Source: CAZAQB01 sp964487155
GTDB taxonomy: Bacteria; Pseudomonadota; Gammaproteobacteria; Nitrococcales; Nitrococcaceae
Direction of reading: 5' to 3'
Length of the DNA stretch: 64,000 nt
Assembly (NCBI GenBank): GCA_964487155.1
Contig: CAZAQB010000001.1
Span: 28,218 to 92,217, forward strand
Within the stretch, counting starts at the first letter, position 1, and the number at the start of each line of letters is the position of its first letter. Below the pieces are notes generated by a model. The model was given only the letters and a program-made list of their open reading frames with translations, had not been told where the DNA came from and did not search any database. Shown piece by piece: positions 46,408 through 54,335 of the stretch. The position numbers and the translations under genes were made by a program.

Positions 46408-47159
46408 TGACCATGCAACTGCCGGTGCGCCTGCCCCCTGTCTACGAACCCATGCTGCTGGCCGCAGCGGACGACGCCTTCGCCGAGGCCCGGCGCCGGG
46501 CGCTGGAGGGCGCCCCCGAGGGCACTCTGGTATGGCTGGCCCACGCGGAGCAGCCCACCGGCCAGAGCGGCGCCCCGTGGTGCACCGTCGCCGGCGGTCT
46601 GCATGCAGCCCTGGTACTGCGGCCGGAGTTCCCACTGGCGCGGGCCGGGGAACTGGGGCCGCTCGCCTGCGTGGCCCTGGGAGCGGCCGTGGCCGAACTC
46701 TCCGAGCCGATGACGGTGCTCGGCTACCGCTGGCCCAATGACCTGTGGCTGGGATCAGGAAAGATGGCCGGCTTCCGCCTGGAAGCGGGCCAGAGCGACG
46801 GCCAGGAGCCCTGGCTGGTGCTCGGGCTGAACGCCAACGTCGCGGCCACGCCCGAGGCTGAGCACGCCTCCAGCCTGGCCGAGCAGGGGCATTCACCGGC
46901 CGGCCCTGGCGAGCTGCTGGAGAGCTTCTGCCGCCACTTCCTGGACTGGATCAACCTGTGGGCCGAGGGGGGCTTCAGCCCGGTGCACCGGGCCTTCACC
47001 CGGCGCCTGCAGGGCCTGGGCGAGCCGGTCCACCTGGCCCTGCCCGGAGGGCCCCTGCAGGGCACCCCGGAGGCCATGACCGAGGACGGCAGCCTGCTGG
47101 TGGCGAGAGCCGAGGGCCCGCGGCCTGTGGGGCTGGGGGAGTTTTTCGGGCTCTCTTAA
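46407..47159 (+). CDS. Biotin/lipoate protein ligase-like protein (DUF4444 type)
   Basis: 250 residues with the BPL/LPL catalytic fold. Canonical elements are YRWPNDLWLGSGKMAGFRLE (the KWPND and GxKxAG strands) and LVLGLNANV. The biotinyl-AMP loop, GRGRRGR in BirA, is replaced by AEQPTGQSGAPW, so normal ligase activity is doubtful. A C-terminal domain of about 60 residues fits DUF4444. Members of this group occur in formate dehydrogenase clusters. Coupled to the TPR gene by TGATG. Confidence 0.75.
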   Translation: MTMQLPVRLPPVYEPMLLAAADDAFAEARRRALEGAPEGTLVWLAHAEQPTGQSGAPWCTVAGGLHAALVLRPEFPLARAGELGPLACVALGAAVAELSEPMTVLGYRWPNDLWLGSGKMAGFRLEAGQSDGQEPWLVLGLNANVAATPEAEHASSLAEQGHSPAGPGELLESFCRHFLDWINLWAEGGFSPVHRAFTRRLQGLGEPVHLALPGGPLQGTPEAMTEDGSLLVARAEGPRPVGLGEFFGLS

Positions 47160-47332
47160 GCCCTTCCGTGAGCCGGCCACGCGTCCGGGACCTGGAAACC
47201 GACCGGGGAGGATAATAACCCGGCCGCGACATACCGGGCCTCCTGCCCGGATTTCGCGCCGCCCGGGCCGGCGCATGCCTGTCGCGGGCTCACGCGGCCT
47301 GCGACCGCGGCGGGCCCCACCCCGGAACGCGA

Positions 47333-47366
47333 CGGGGCCCGGGCCTATGCGGCGGCCCGGGCCCCG
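47333..47366. terminator. Hairpin between ligase-like gene and aceA
   Basis: A 13-bp perfect stem (47333-47345 with 47354-47366, eight-base loop) lies 26 bases past the aceA stop and 174 bases past the convergent ligase-like gene. It can act in both directions. No T tract. Confidence 0.55.
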
Positions 47367-47391
47367 GTTACATGCCCGTTGCCGGACGGAA

Positions 47392-48675
47392 TTACTTGTT
47401 GAACTGCTCCTCCTCGGTGGAGCCGGTCAAGGCCGTCACCGAGGACTGGCCACCCTGGATCACGTTGGTGACGTGATCAAAGTAGCCGGCGCCCACCTCC
47501 CGCTGGTGGCGGGTGGCGGTGTAGCCGTCCTTCTCGGCGGCGAACTCCGCCTCCTGGAGTTCCACGTAGGCCTTCATCTGGGTCTCCTTGTACCCCTTGG
47601 CCAGGGAGAACATGGAGTAGTTCAGGCTGTGGAAACCGGCCAGGGTGATGAACTGGAACCGGTAGCCCATGGCCGCCAGCTCCTTCTGGAACCTGGCGAT
47701 GGTTTCGTCGTCCAGGTTCTTGCGCCAGTTGAACGAGGGCGAGCAATTGTAGGCCAGCAGCTTGTTGGGGTTCTCCGCCAGCACCGCCTCGGCGAACTGC
47801 CTGGCGAATTCCAGGTCCGGCTTGCCGGTCTCGCACCACACCAGATCGGCGAAGGGCGCGTAGGCAAGGCCCCGGGCGATGGCCTGGGCCGGCCCCGGCT
47901 TGGTGCGGTAGAAGCCTTCGGCAGTGCGCTCGCCGGTGATGAACTCCTGATCCCGGGGATCGATGTCCGAGGTAAGCAGGTCCGCCGCCAGGGCGTCAGT
48001 GCGGGCCACCACCAGGGTGGGCACGCCCATCACGTCGGCGGCCAGGCGCGCCGCCACCAGCTTCTGCACCGCCTCCTGGGTGGGCACCAGCACCTTGCCG
48101 CCCATGTGGCCGCACTTCTTAACCGAGGCGAGCTGGTCCTCGAAGTGCACGCCGGAGGCACCGGCCTTGATCATGCCCTTCATCAGTTCGAAGGCGTTCA
48201 GCACACCGCCGAAACCGGCCTCGGCATCGGCCACGATGGGCTGCATCCAGTCGACGCTGCCGTCACCCTCGGCGTGATGGATCTCGTCGGCCCGCATCAG
48301 GGCGTTGTTGATCCGTTCCACCACCGACGGCACCGAGTTGGCCGGGTACAGGGACTGGTCAGGGTACATGGTGGACCCGAGGTTGGCGTCCGCCGCCACC
48401 TGCCAGCCGGACAGGTAGATCGCCTTGAGGCCCGCCTTCACCTGCTGCACCGCCTGGTTGCCGGTCAGCGCGCCCAGGGCATTGACGAATTCTTCCTCGC
48501 GGAGATACTTCCAGAGCTTCTCGGCGCCCTGGCGGGCCAGGGTATACTCAACCGGTACCGTGCCACGCAGCCTGACCACATCCTCGGCGGTGTAGCCGCG
48601 AACCACGTCCGTCCACCGGGGATTCTCCGCCCATTCACGCTTGAGCTGCTCGCTGGCTGCTTGGTCGTTGGTCAT
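47392..48675 (-). CDS. aceA: Isocitrate lyase
   Basis: 427 residues, the length of the E. coli-type enzyme. The catalytic loop KKCGHMGGK, the metal-binding block [11 protein letters not shown], the NCSPSFNW block and the C-terminal [11 protein letters not shown] tail are intact. It splits isocitrate into glyoxylate and succinate. Aconitase is encoded in the same window, but malate synthase is not. It is divergent from a LysR-type regulator across a 204-bp region with a palindrome. Confidence 0.97.
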   Translation of the reverse strand: MTNDQAASEQLKREWAENPRWTDVVRGYTAEDVVRLRGTVPVEYTLARQGAEKLWKYLREEEFVNALGALTGNQAVQQVKAGLKAIYLSGWQVAADANLGSTMYPDQSLYPANSVPSVVERINNALMRADEIHHAEGDGSVDWMQPIVADAEAGFGGVLNAFELMKGMIKAGASGVHFEDQLASVKKCGHMGGKVLVPTQEAVQKLVAARLAADVMGVPTLVVARTDALAADLLTSDIDPRDQEFITGERTAEGFYRTKPGPAQAIARGLAYAPFADLVWCETGKPDLEFARQFAEAVLAENPNKLLAYNCSPSFNWRKNLDDETIARFQKELAAMGYRFQFITLAGFHSLNYSMFSLAKGYKETQMKAYVELQEAEFAAEKDGYTATRHQREVGAGYFDHVTNVIQGGQSSVTALTGSTEEEQFNK

Positions 48676-48817
48676 CTACTCTCTCCGTCCAGGGTCATAG
48701 GTTCACTCGCCGGTCAGCGCGGCCGGGCAGGCTTGAAGACAGCACCCAGGTGCTCGAACACGGGGCGCCCGCGGCCTGCCTACAGCGGCCCCAGAGTCTA
48801 ATGGCGCGCCGCACCAT

Positions 48818-48853
48818 TTGACAACCCAATTTACCAAATATCCAATATTGGAT
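48818..48853. promoter_or_regulatory. Divergent aceA-lysR regulatory region with palindrome
   Basis: A perfect 14-bp palindrome ATCCAATATTGGAT lies at 48840-48853 inside an AT-rich patch with repeated CCAAT/ATTGG units. A consensus TTGACA is at 48818-48823. LysR regulators bind dyads overlapping the promoters of divergent targets, so this is the likely operator. The -10 box is not clear. Confidence 0.5.
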
Positions 48854-48879
48854 TACCCAATAATCAGGGGTCCCGGCCG

Positions 48880-49872
48880 ATGACCCGCGCGGGCGACCGA
48901 GTTTACTACAAGCACAATCGCATCAAGCAACTCCGGGCATTCTGCTTCGCGGCCCAGTGCGCCAGTATCTCCAAGGCCGCCGAGCGGCTGTTCCTCAGCC
49001 AGCCTTCGGTGTCGCTGCAGATCCAGGCCCTGGAGCGGGAATTGGGCATCATCCTGTTCGAGCGCCGCGGGCCCCGCATCCGGCTCACCCCCGACGGAGA
49101 GACCCTCTACGAGCTCGCCCTGCCGCTGGTGGAAGGCGTCGATGCCCTGCCCGAGCGTTTCGCCGCCCGCAGCCAGAGCCTGCATTCCGGGCGGCTGGAC
49201 ATCGCCGCCGGGGAATCCACCACGCTCTACATCCTGCCCGGGCTGCTGCGGGAGTTCATGGACCGCTACCCGGGAGTGCACGTGAAGCTGCACAACGCGC
49301 TGGGGCGGGACATGAGCCAGGCGATCCGCTCCGACGAGGTGGACTTCGGGGTGGGATCCATGCTCGATCTGCCCGACGACATGGTGTACCGGTCCGCCTA
49401 CTGCTTCAGCCTCAAGCTGATCTGCCCCAACGACCATCCCCTGGCCGCCAAGCAGCAGATCACCCTGCAGGATCTGGCCGCCGGCGAGCTCATTCTGCCG
49501 CCCCGCCAGCTCACTACCTGGCGGCTGGTGAACCTGGTGTTCCAGCAGCACAGCATTCCCTACCGGGTGCGCCTGGAGGTGGGCGGCTGGGAGATCATCA
49601 AACGCTATGTGGAACTGGGCTTCGGCATCGCCATCGCCAGCGAGATCTGCCTCTCCGGGCGGGAGAACTTCGCGGTGCGCCCCCTGCCCGACGTCTTTCC
49701 CCAGCGCACCTACGGCATCATGGTGCGGGGCGGCAAGTTCCTCTCCCCGCAGGCCAAGCGCTTCATCGAGATGATCAAGCCGGACTTCTTCGACGGCCAG
49801 GCCGCCGACGGCGACCCGAACCGTCCCAGCGAGGCCGTGTTCGTGGCCGCGGACCGGGACGCGCCCCGGTGA
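48880..49872 (+). CDS. LysR-family regulator divergent from isocitrate lyase
   Basis: 330 residues. The winged HTH (ASISKAAERLFLSQPSVSLQ) is at about 27-46, followed by the linker helix and a two-lobed effector domain (GESTTLYILPGLL, FGVGSMLDLPDDM, RYVELGFGIAIASE). The domain style resembles CysB/Cbl-like members. Position suggests control of aceA, with an unknown effector. AGGGG lies eleven bases before the ATG. It overlaps the Nudix gene by four bases (GTGA). Confidence 0.87.
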   Translation: MTRAGDRVYYKHNRIKQLRAFCFAAQCASISKAAERLFLSQPSVSLQIQALERELGIILFERRGPRIRLTPDGETLYELALPLVEGVDALPERFAARSQSLHSGRLDIAAGESTTLYILPGLLREFMDRYPGVHVKLHNALGRDMSQAIRSDEVDFGVGSMLDLPDDMVYRSAYCFSLKLICPNDHPLAAKQQITLQDLAAGELILPPRQLTTWRLVNLVFQQHSIPYRVRLEVGGWEIIKRYVELGFGIAIASEICLSGRENFAVRPLPDVFPQRTYGIMVRGGKFLSPQAKRFIEMIKPDFFDGQAADGDPNRPSEAVFVAADRDAPR

Positions 49873-50333
49873 GCCGCTGGGCGCCCCGGGTGACGGTGGC
49901 CACCGTGGTCGAGCGCGACGGCCGCTACCTGCTGGTGGAAGAGCAGGTGGACGGCGCGGTGGTGCTGAACCAGCCCGCCGGCCACCTGGAACCGGGCGAG
50001 AGCCTGGCCGAGGCGGCGGTGCGCGAGACCCTCGAGGAAACCGGCTGGAGTGTCCGGCCAGAGGCGCTGCTCGGCGTCTACCGCCTGGTCAGCCCCGGGG
50101 ACGATCTCACCTTCCTGCGCTTCGCCTTCGCCGCCAATCCCCTGGAACACCACCCCGAACGAGCGCTGGACGCCGGCATACTGCAGGCCCTGTGGCTCAC
50201 GCCCGACGAGATCCACGCCGCCGGCGAGCGCCTGCGCAGCCCCCTGGTGACCCGCACCCTGGACGATCACCTGGCGGGGGTCAGACTGCCTCTGAGCGCC
50301 CTTCACGATGTCAGCCCCCAACCCCGGAAGTAA
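49869..50333 (+). CDS. nudJ: Nudix hydrolase, NudJ-like phosphatase
   Basis: 154 residues from a GTG overlapping the lysR stop. The Nudix box is complete: GHLEPGESLAEAAVRETLEE and then TGW. Start WAPRVTVATVVERDGRYLLVEE and the LRFAFAANP region match NudJ, which hydrolyses nucleoside di- and triphosphates and thiamine pyrophosphate precursors. In many gammaproteobacteria nudJ directly precedes mnmA; here about 8.6 kb separate them. Confidence 0.85.
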   Translation: MSRWAPRVTVATVVERDGRYLLVEEQVDGAVVLNQPAGHLEPGESLAEAAVRETLEETGWSVRPEALLGVYRLVSPGDDLTFLRFAFAANPLEHHPERALDAGILQALWLTPDEIHAAGERLRSPLVTRTLDDHLAGVRLPLSALHDVSPQPRK

Positions 50334-50414
50334 TGGGTTCGTGGAATCGAGCCGATTGGGGGATGATGAGGTGTTTCCGGGCGCTTTGCATCCCGCGGCT
50401 TGGAGGGCCCGAGC

Positions 50415-51176
50415 ATGAGCGACGCCGATGACCAGCGCCTCCCCGCCGACGGGGAGCCCTCGGAGGCGAGTCTCCACGCGGCCGCCCAGGAAGCGCGGCA
50501 CATCGCCCTGGGCGAGATGGTGGGCATCGTCGCCCACCAGTTACGCCAGCCCCTGGCGGGCGTTTCCGTCATGCTCGACGAAATCCGGGAGCGCCATCGA
50601 GCCGGGCAGCTTGACACCGAGACCCTGGACCAGATAACCGAGCGCGGCAAGGCCGCCATCCAGGAGCTGTGCCGCACCGCCGAGGACTTCACGCGCTTCC
50701 TCTACCCCGAGCGCTCGCCCAGAGCCTTCCCCCTCCACGCGGCCATGCGCACGGCCGTCGGCCTGGTGGAGCCCACCTTCCGGCAGGCCGGCATACGGCT
50801 GCGCAGCCAGGTGGAACCCGGGCTCTGGATTCGCGGCTTCCCCAACGAGCTGGCGCAGGTGCTGCTGGCGCTGCTACAGAACGCCCAGGAGGCTTTTACC
50901 GGTACTGGCGCAGCGGACAAGATGGTGCAGGTGGACGGCCGGCGGGTTGACGAACAAGTGGTCATTACCGTGGAGGACAACGCAGGCGGCATCCACCCGG
51001 ACGCCATCGCGCACCTGTTCGACCCCTATTTCACCACCAAGCAGACCGGCACCGGCATCGGCCTGCGACTGGTGCGCCTGCTGGTGGAGCGCAGCCTCGG
51101 TGGCACCATCACCGCCGGAAATCACGACGGCGGTGCGCGGTTCGTCATCCGCCTGCCCCTGGCCCGCCAGAGCTGA
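50415..51176 (+). CDS. Soluble histidine kinase without sensor domain
   Basis: 253 residues. The phosphoacceptor helix is GEMVGIVAHQLRQPLAGV (His about 41), then the N box (NELAQVLLALLQNAQEAF), VEDNAGGI and DPYFTTKQTGTGIGLRL. There is no membrane segment, PAS domain or receiver, and no response regulator beside it, so the signal and target are unknown. ATG at 50415 has GGAGGG seven bases upstream, preferred over an upstream TTG. Its 3' end is overlapped on the other strand by a possible membrane-protein ORF. Confidence 0.82.
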   Translation: MSDADDQRLPADGEPSEASLHAAAQEARHIALGEMVGIVAHQLRQPLAGVSVMLDEIRERHRAGQLDTETLDQITERGKAAIQELCRTAEDFTRFLYPERSPRAFPLHAAMRTAVGLVEPTFRQAGIRLRSQVEPGLWIRGFPNELAQVLLALLQNAQEAFTGTGAADKMVQVDGRRVDEQVVITVEDNAGGIHPDAIAHLFDPYFTTKQTGTGIGLRLVRLLVERSLGGTITAGNHDGGARFVIRLPLARQS

Positions 51177-51473
51177 GTCAGCCACGACGCATTGCCAGCC
51201 GCCCAGCAACAGCCCCGCCACCAGTGCGCCCTGGGCGAGCCGTTGCGCCACCGTGGGCCAACGCGTAGCGCCAAGGTTGCTGCAGATTCCGCTGGCGGTC
51301 ACCGCCGCCACCGAGAGCGCCAGCCCCGGCACCCAGCCGAGCCGGTGAACCGCCAGTGCCACAGTGACCATAAGCAAACCGGCTCCCGCCCCGCGCCGGA
51401 CAGCCGGAGAAACCGGGCGCAGATGAGTCACCGCCGAGTAGACCAGCAACAGGGTGCTCAACTCGGCAACCAC
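50874..51473 (-). CDS. Possible small membrane protein downstream of the PepSY gene
   Basis: From a GTG at 51473 (overlapping the PepSY gene by 16 bases) runs VVAELSTLLLVYSAVTHLRP and three hydrophobic stretches up to GALVAGLLLGGWQCV, about 100 residues. The size and position recall the small DUF3325/DUF3649 membrane proteins that travel with PepSY genes in iron-uptake loci. The frame then has no stop for another 100 codons and runs antisense to the histidine kinase, so the C-terminus is doubtful. A real gene with a lost stop, or a decayed remnant, are both possible. Confidence 0.35.
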   Translation of the reverse strand: MVAELSTLLLVYSAVTHLRPVSPAVRRGAGAGLLMVTVALAVHRLGWVPGLALSVAAVTASGICSNLGATRWPTVAQRLAQGALVAGLLLGGWQCVVADSALAGQGQADDEPRTAVVISGGDGATEAALHQQAHQSQADAGAGLLGGEIGVEQVRDGVRVDAACVVLHGNDHLFVNPPAVHLHHLVRCASTGKSLLGVL

Positions 51474-52993
51474 GTGCGCCCCGCGCTCCGTTCCATTCGT
51501 GTATGAGAGGTCCGTTGCGCCGCACGGTACAGCCAGCAGCCGCTCAGCAGCAGGGCGGCACCGCAGCCTGCAAGCCCGCCCGCCACGCCCGGCAGGGCCT
51601 CCGCCGCCGGCACTTCCAGCGCCACTCGCACCCCCCACGCGATCAGCGGCAATGCCACCCAGATCAGCCCCGCACTGACCAGCACCACTGCCACCGCCAT
51701 GATCGCGCGGCGAAACCGCAGCAGCAGCCCGCCGGAGAGGATCCATAGCAGCAGAAAGGCCGGCAACGCCGGGGCCACATCCTCCGAGAACATCGCGCTC
51801 AGGCGCATGCTGCCGCCGAAGGCCGGGCCGACGCCCGCCGCCGCCAGCAGTGCCAGCAGCGGCAGGGCAGCGGTGGCAACGACGCAGCCCCCCGCCACCA
51901 GCACCACGGCGCGGGTGTACACCGCCGCCGAGTCTCCGCTACGCCGGCTCAGCCACATCAGCGTACCGGTCAGCGCAAGCCCGGCAGCCGCCATACCGAG
52001 CAAGGCATACAACCAGCGCAGCACGCCACCGCCATAATCGCCAAAATGCAACGGCGCCATCACCAGATCCGCCCGCCGCAGCGGGGCCATCCGCGCCGGA
52101 TCAGCCAACGAGACTGTCCACTCGCCGGCTCGTTGGAATACGGCCCCGGCCTCGTGCCGGCGCACCAACCGCCCGGGCAGGTTGCCCCTCACCTCGACGC
52201 GCTCCGCCGCACGGGCGCTTCCCCGAAAATCCAGGAACAACGGCTCGAAGCCCGGGATCCGCTTCTGGGTGTAGGCGATCAACTCCGAGGGGCGCGGTGT
52301 GGCGCTGTCGGGGAGATCCGTCCAGAAGTCCGCACGGTCTGCCGGCGGCACGCTGTACGCAGCGGACTTCGGCCCCGCCGGTTCCGGGATCAGCACATCG
52401 TGCAGACCGAGCCAGAAGCCGGTCAGCGCGATGATCAGGTGAAAGGGCAGCCCCCAGACACCAATGCTCTTGTGCGCATCCGACTGCGCCAGCCGTGGGC
52501 TGTGCCCCCAGCGCTGCACGAACAGGGCCTTCAGCAGGCGCCGATGGACCAGTACACCGGTAATCACCGAGGCGAGCAGGCACAGACCCACCGTGCCGAT
52601 GAACCAGCGTCCCCCGTGGCCGAGGAAGAACCGGGTGTGGTAGTTGACGAGAAAGTCATCGAGGCGGTGGGACTCCGGCTCGGAGCGAGCCTGCCCGAGG
52701 GCGTCCAGCCGGAATCGGCGCCCGTCCGTGGTCCGCAGCCGGTAGCCGCGCCCGGCCGCCGGCAGCTCCAGGCGCCGAATCGCCGCCGGGTCCCCCACGG
52801 CCGCCGCGAACAGCTGCCAGGCCTGGTCCACGTCGGGGCGGGCGCCCGCCGGCTGCACGGAAGCCTCTACCCAGGCCGCCAGCTCGTCCTTGAACACCGA
52901 CACCGCGCCGCTGACACAAAGCACAAAGATCAGCAGCCCGGTGATCACGCCTAGCCAGGAGTGCCACGGGTACAGGGCCCGGACTCTTCCCAC
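51458..52993 (-). CDS. PepSY-associated TM-helix membrane protein (putative iron/siderophore reductase type)
   Basis: 511 residues from GTG at 52993, directly after the TPR gene stop. Opening RALYPWHSWLGVITGLLIFV with His in the first helix, then a periplasmic PepSY region, NYHTRFFLGHGGRWFIGTVG, WGLPFHLIIALTGFW, and further helices to the end. The paired histidines in helices fit the haem- or flavin-linked PepSY_TM family found with TonB receptors, some of which reduce ferric siderophores. The Shine-Dalgarno is weak. It is placed with fecI-fecR-TonB receptor genes. Confidence 0.82.
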   Translation of the reverse strand: MGRVRALYPWHSWLGVITGLLIFVLCVSGAVSVFKDELAAWVEASVQPAGARPDVDQAWQLFAAAVGDPAAIRRLELPAAGRGYRLRTTDGRRFRLDALGQARSEPESHRLDDFLVNYHTRFFLGHGGRWFIGTVGLCLLASVITGVLVHRRLLKALFVQRWGHSPRLAQSDAHKSIGVWGLPFHLIIALTGFWLGLHDVLIPEPAGPKSAAYSVPPADRADFWTDLPDSATPRPSELIAYTQKRIPGFEPLFLDFRGSARAAERVEVRGNLPGRLVRRHEAGAVFQRAGEWTVSLADPARMAPLRRADLVMAPLHFGDYGGGVLRWLYALLGMAAAGLALTGTLMWLSRRSGDSAAVYTRAVVLVAGGCVVATAALPLLALLAAAGVGPAFGGSMRLSAMFSEDVAPALPAFLLLWILSGGLLLRFRRAIMAVAVVLVSAGLIWVALPLIAWGVRVALEVPAAEALPGVAGGLAGCGAALLLSGCWLYRAAQRTSHTRMERSAGRTWLPS

Positions 52994-52995
52994 CG

Positions 52996-54180
52996 CTATC
53001 GGCCCGCCAAGCTCTCCACACCCGCCAGCGCCTGCGCTGCCTGGAACGCGGCGTCCAGCAGGCGGGCGGCATGCCGAGCCTCTTTCAGGGAGACCCACTC
53101 CGAGGCCAGCTTGCGGAAGACGATACCTCGTCGATAGGGATCACCGATCTCTGCCGCCATCTGCTCGGTGCGCTGGAGCAGCTGCAGGGCCTGCTCACTG
53201 TGGCCGGTGCGATGCATGTTCTTGGCGATGCGGATGTAGCCCTCGGCACGGTGATAGAGGTCGGGGATCTCGTCCGCCACCTCGATGCCGCGCTCGAAGC
53301 GATGGCTCTGCCCCAGGTTTCGCGCCAGTTCGCTCAGGACGTCGTTGCGGGCCTCGCCCGGCGGCACCCGACGCGCGGCCTCTACGCCCTGCTCCAGGTC
53401 GCCGGCGGCCGCGTCGCGGGCGCCTTTTTCCGCCTGCTCCCCACCCAGCATGGCGAGGTAGCGTGCCTGCTCCAACGGCGATTCGATGACATCCACCAGG
53501 CCACGGGAGCGCTCGAACACCCGACGGGCGCGCTCCGGGTGGTCGATGTCCATCAGGTTGGCGCCGATCTCGTTGAAGAACAGCCCCCGCTCATAGGGGT
53601 CGGCCAGAGACTGCGCGATGCCGTAGGCCTCGTAGACGAAAGGCACCCCTGCCGCCGGTTCGGTGAAGCGATGGTTCGCCCCGGTGCCAGCCAGCAGCTC
53701 CGCGCGCAGCGCCAGATCATCCTCCACCGCCAGCACCCGGACGATGATCTCATCGAGCAATCCCTGGCACTGCTCAGGGTGGCCTGCCTTGCCCAGCTTG
53801 TTGACCAGCTTCCAGCCCAGCTTGGTCCGCACTTCCCGGTCGCCAACGGTTTCATACAGGGCCTGCGCCCGCTCGAAGTCCCCCGTCGAGGCGATCTCGT
53901 TGGCCAGATGCGCGAGCGCCTCGTCCCGCAGCAGGGGCGTCTCGATGCCCCGTGCGATCGTCAGGGCGTCCGCAATCAGCGCCCGCCCCTGTTCCTCGCG
54001 CCCGATAAGCGCATACTTGTGGCCCACCTGACCCAATAGCTGCGAGCGCTCGAAGCGCGCACGAACGTTCTCCTCGGCCGCGTCCAGCACCGCTTCGAGA
54101 CGTTCATCACGATGCGCCTGTGCCAACCCGGCCAGCGTGAACGCAATTACGCCCATGGCAATCAGCAAGTATCTCTTCAC
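52996..54180 (-). CDS. Periplasmic TPR/HEAT-like helical repeat protein
   Basis: 394 residues. A GTG at 54180 is the start: GGAGGT sits six bases upstream and the product begins with the signal peptide MKRYLLIAMGVIAFTLAGLA (cut after QA). A further 12 codons upstream in frame lack a ribosome site. The mature protein is a series of about ten helical pairs (LLRDEALAHLANEIASTGDF, PYERGLFFNEIGANLMDI, RAEGYIRIAKNMHRTGHSEQ). No catalytic motif. It lies between the TonB receptor and the PepSY protein and may scaffold or bind the transported ligand. Confidence 0.75.
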   Translation of the reverse strand: MKRYLLIAMGVIAFTLAGLAQAHRDERLEAVLDAAEENVRARFERSQLLGQVGHKYALIGREEQGRALIADALTIARGIETPLLRDEALAHLANEIASTGDFERAQALYETVGDREVRTKLGWKLVNKLGKAGHPEQCQGLLDEIIVRVLAVEDDLALRAELLAGTGANHRFTEPAAGVPFVYEAYGIAQSLADPYERGLFFNEIGANLMDIDHPERARRVFERSRGLVDVIESPLEQARYLAMLGGEQAEKGARDAAAGDLEQGVEAARRVPPGEARNDVLSELARNLGQSHRFERGIEVADEIPDLYHRAEGYIRIAKNMHRTGHSEQALQLLQRTEQMAAEIGDPYRRGIVFRKLASEWVSLKEARHAARLLDAAFQAAQALAGVESLAGR

Positions 54181-54335
54181 GACTAACCTCCAAATTTTTT
54201 TCAAGACTGAATCCATGGCCCGCGTTGGCCTGTCACGGAATCGGCGTAGACTTCTTCGCGCCTCGCCGGTACGGCTTACGGCTGCGCAGGTTTCGGCCAG
54301 GCGCGAGCGCTTTCACCGCGAAAGTCCCTGCATCG

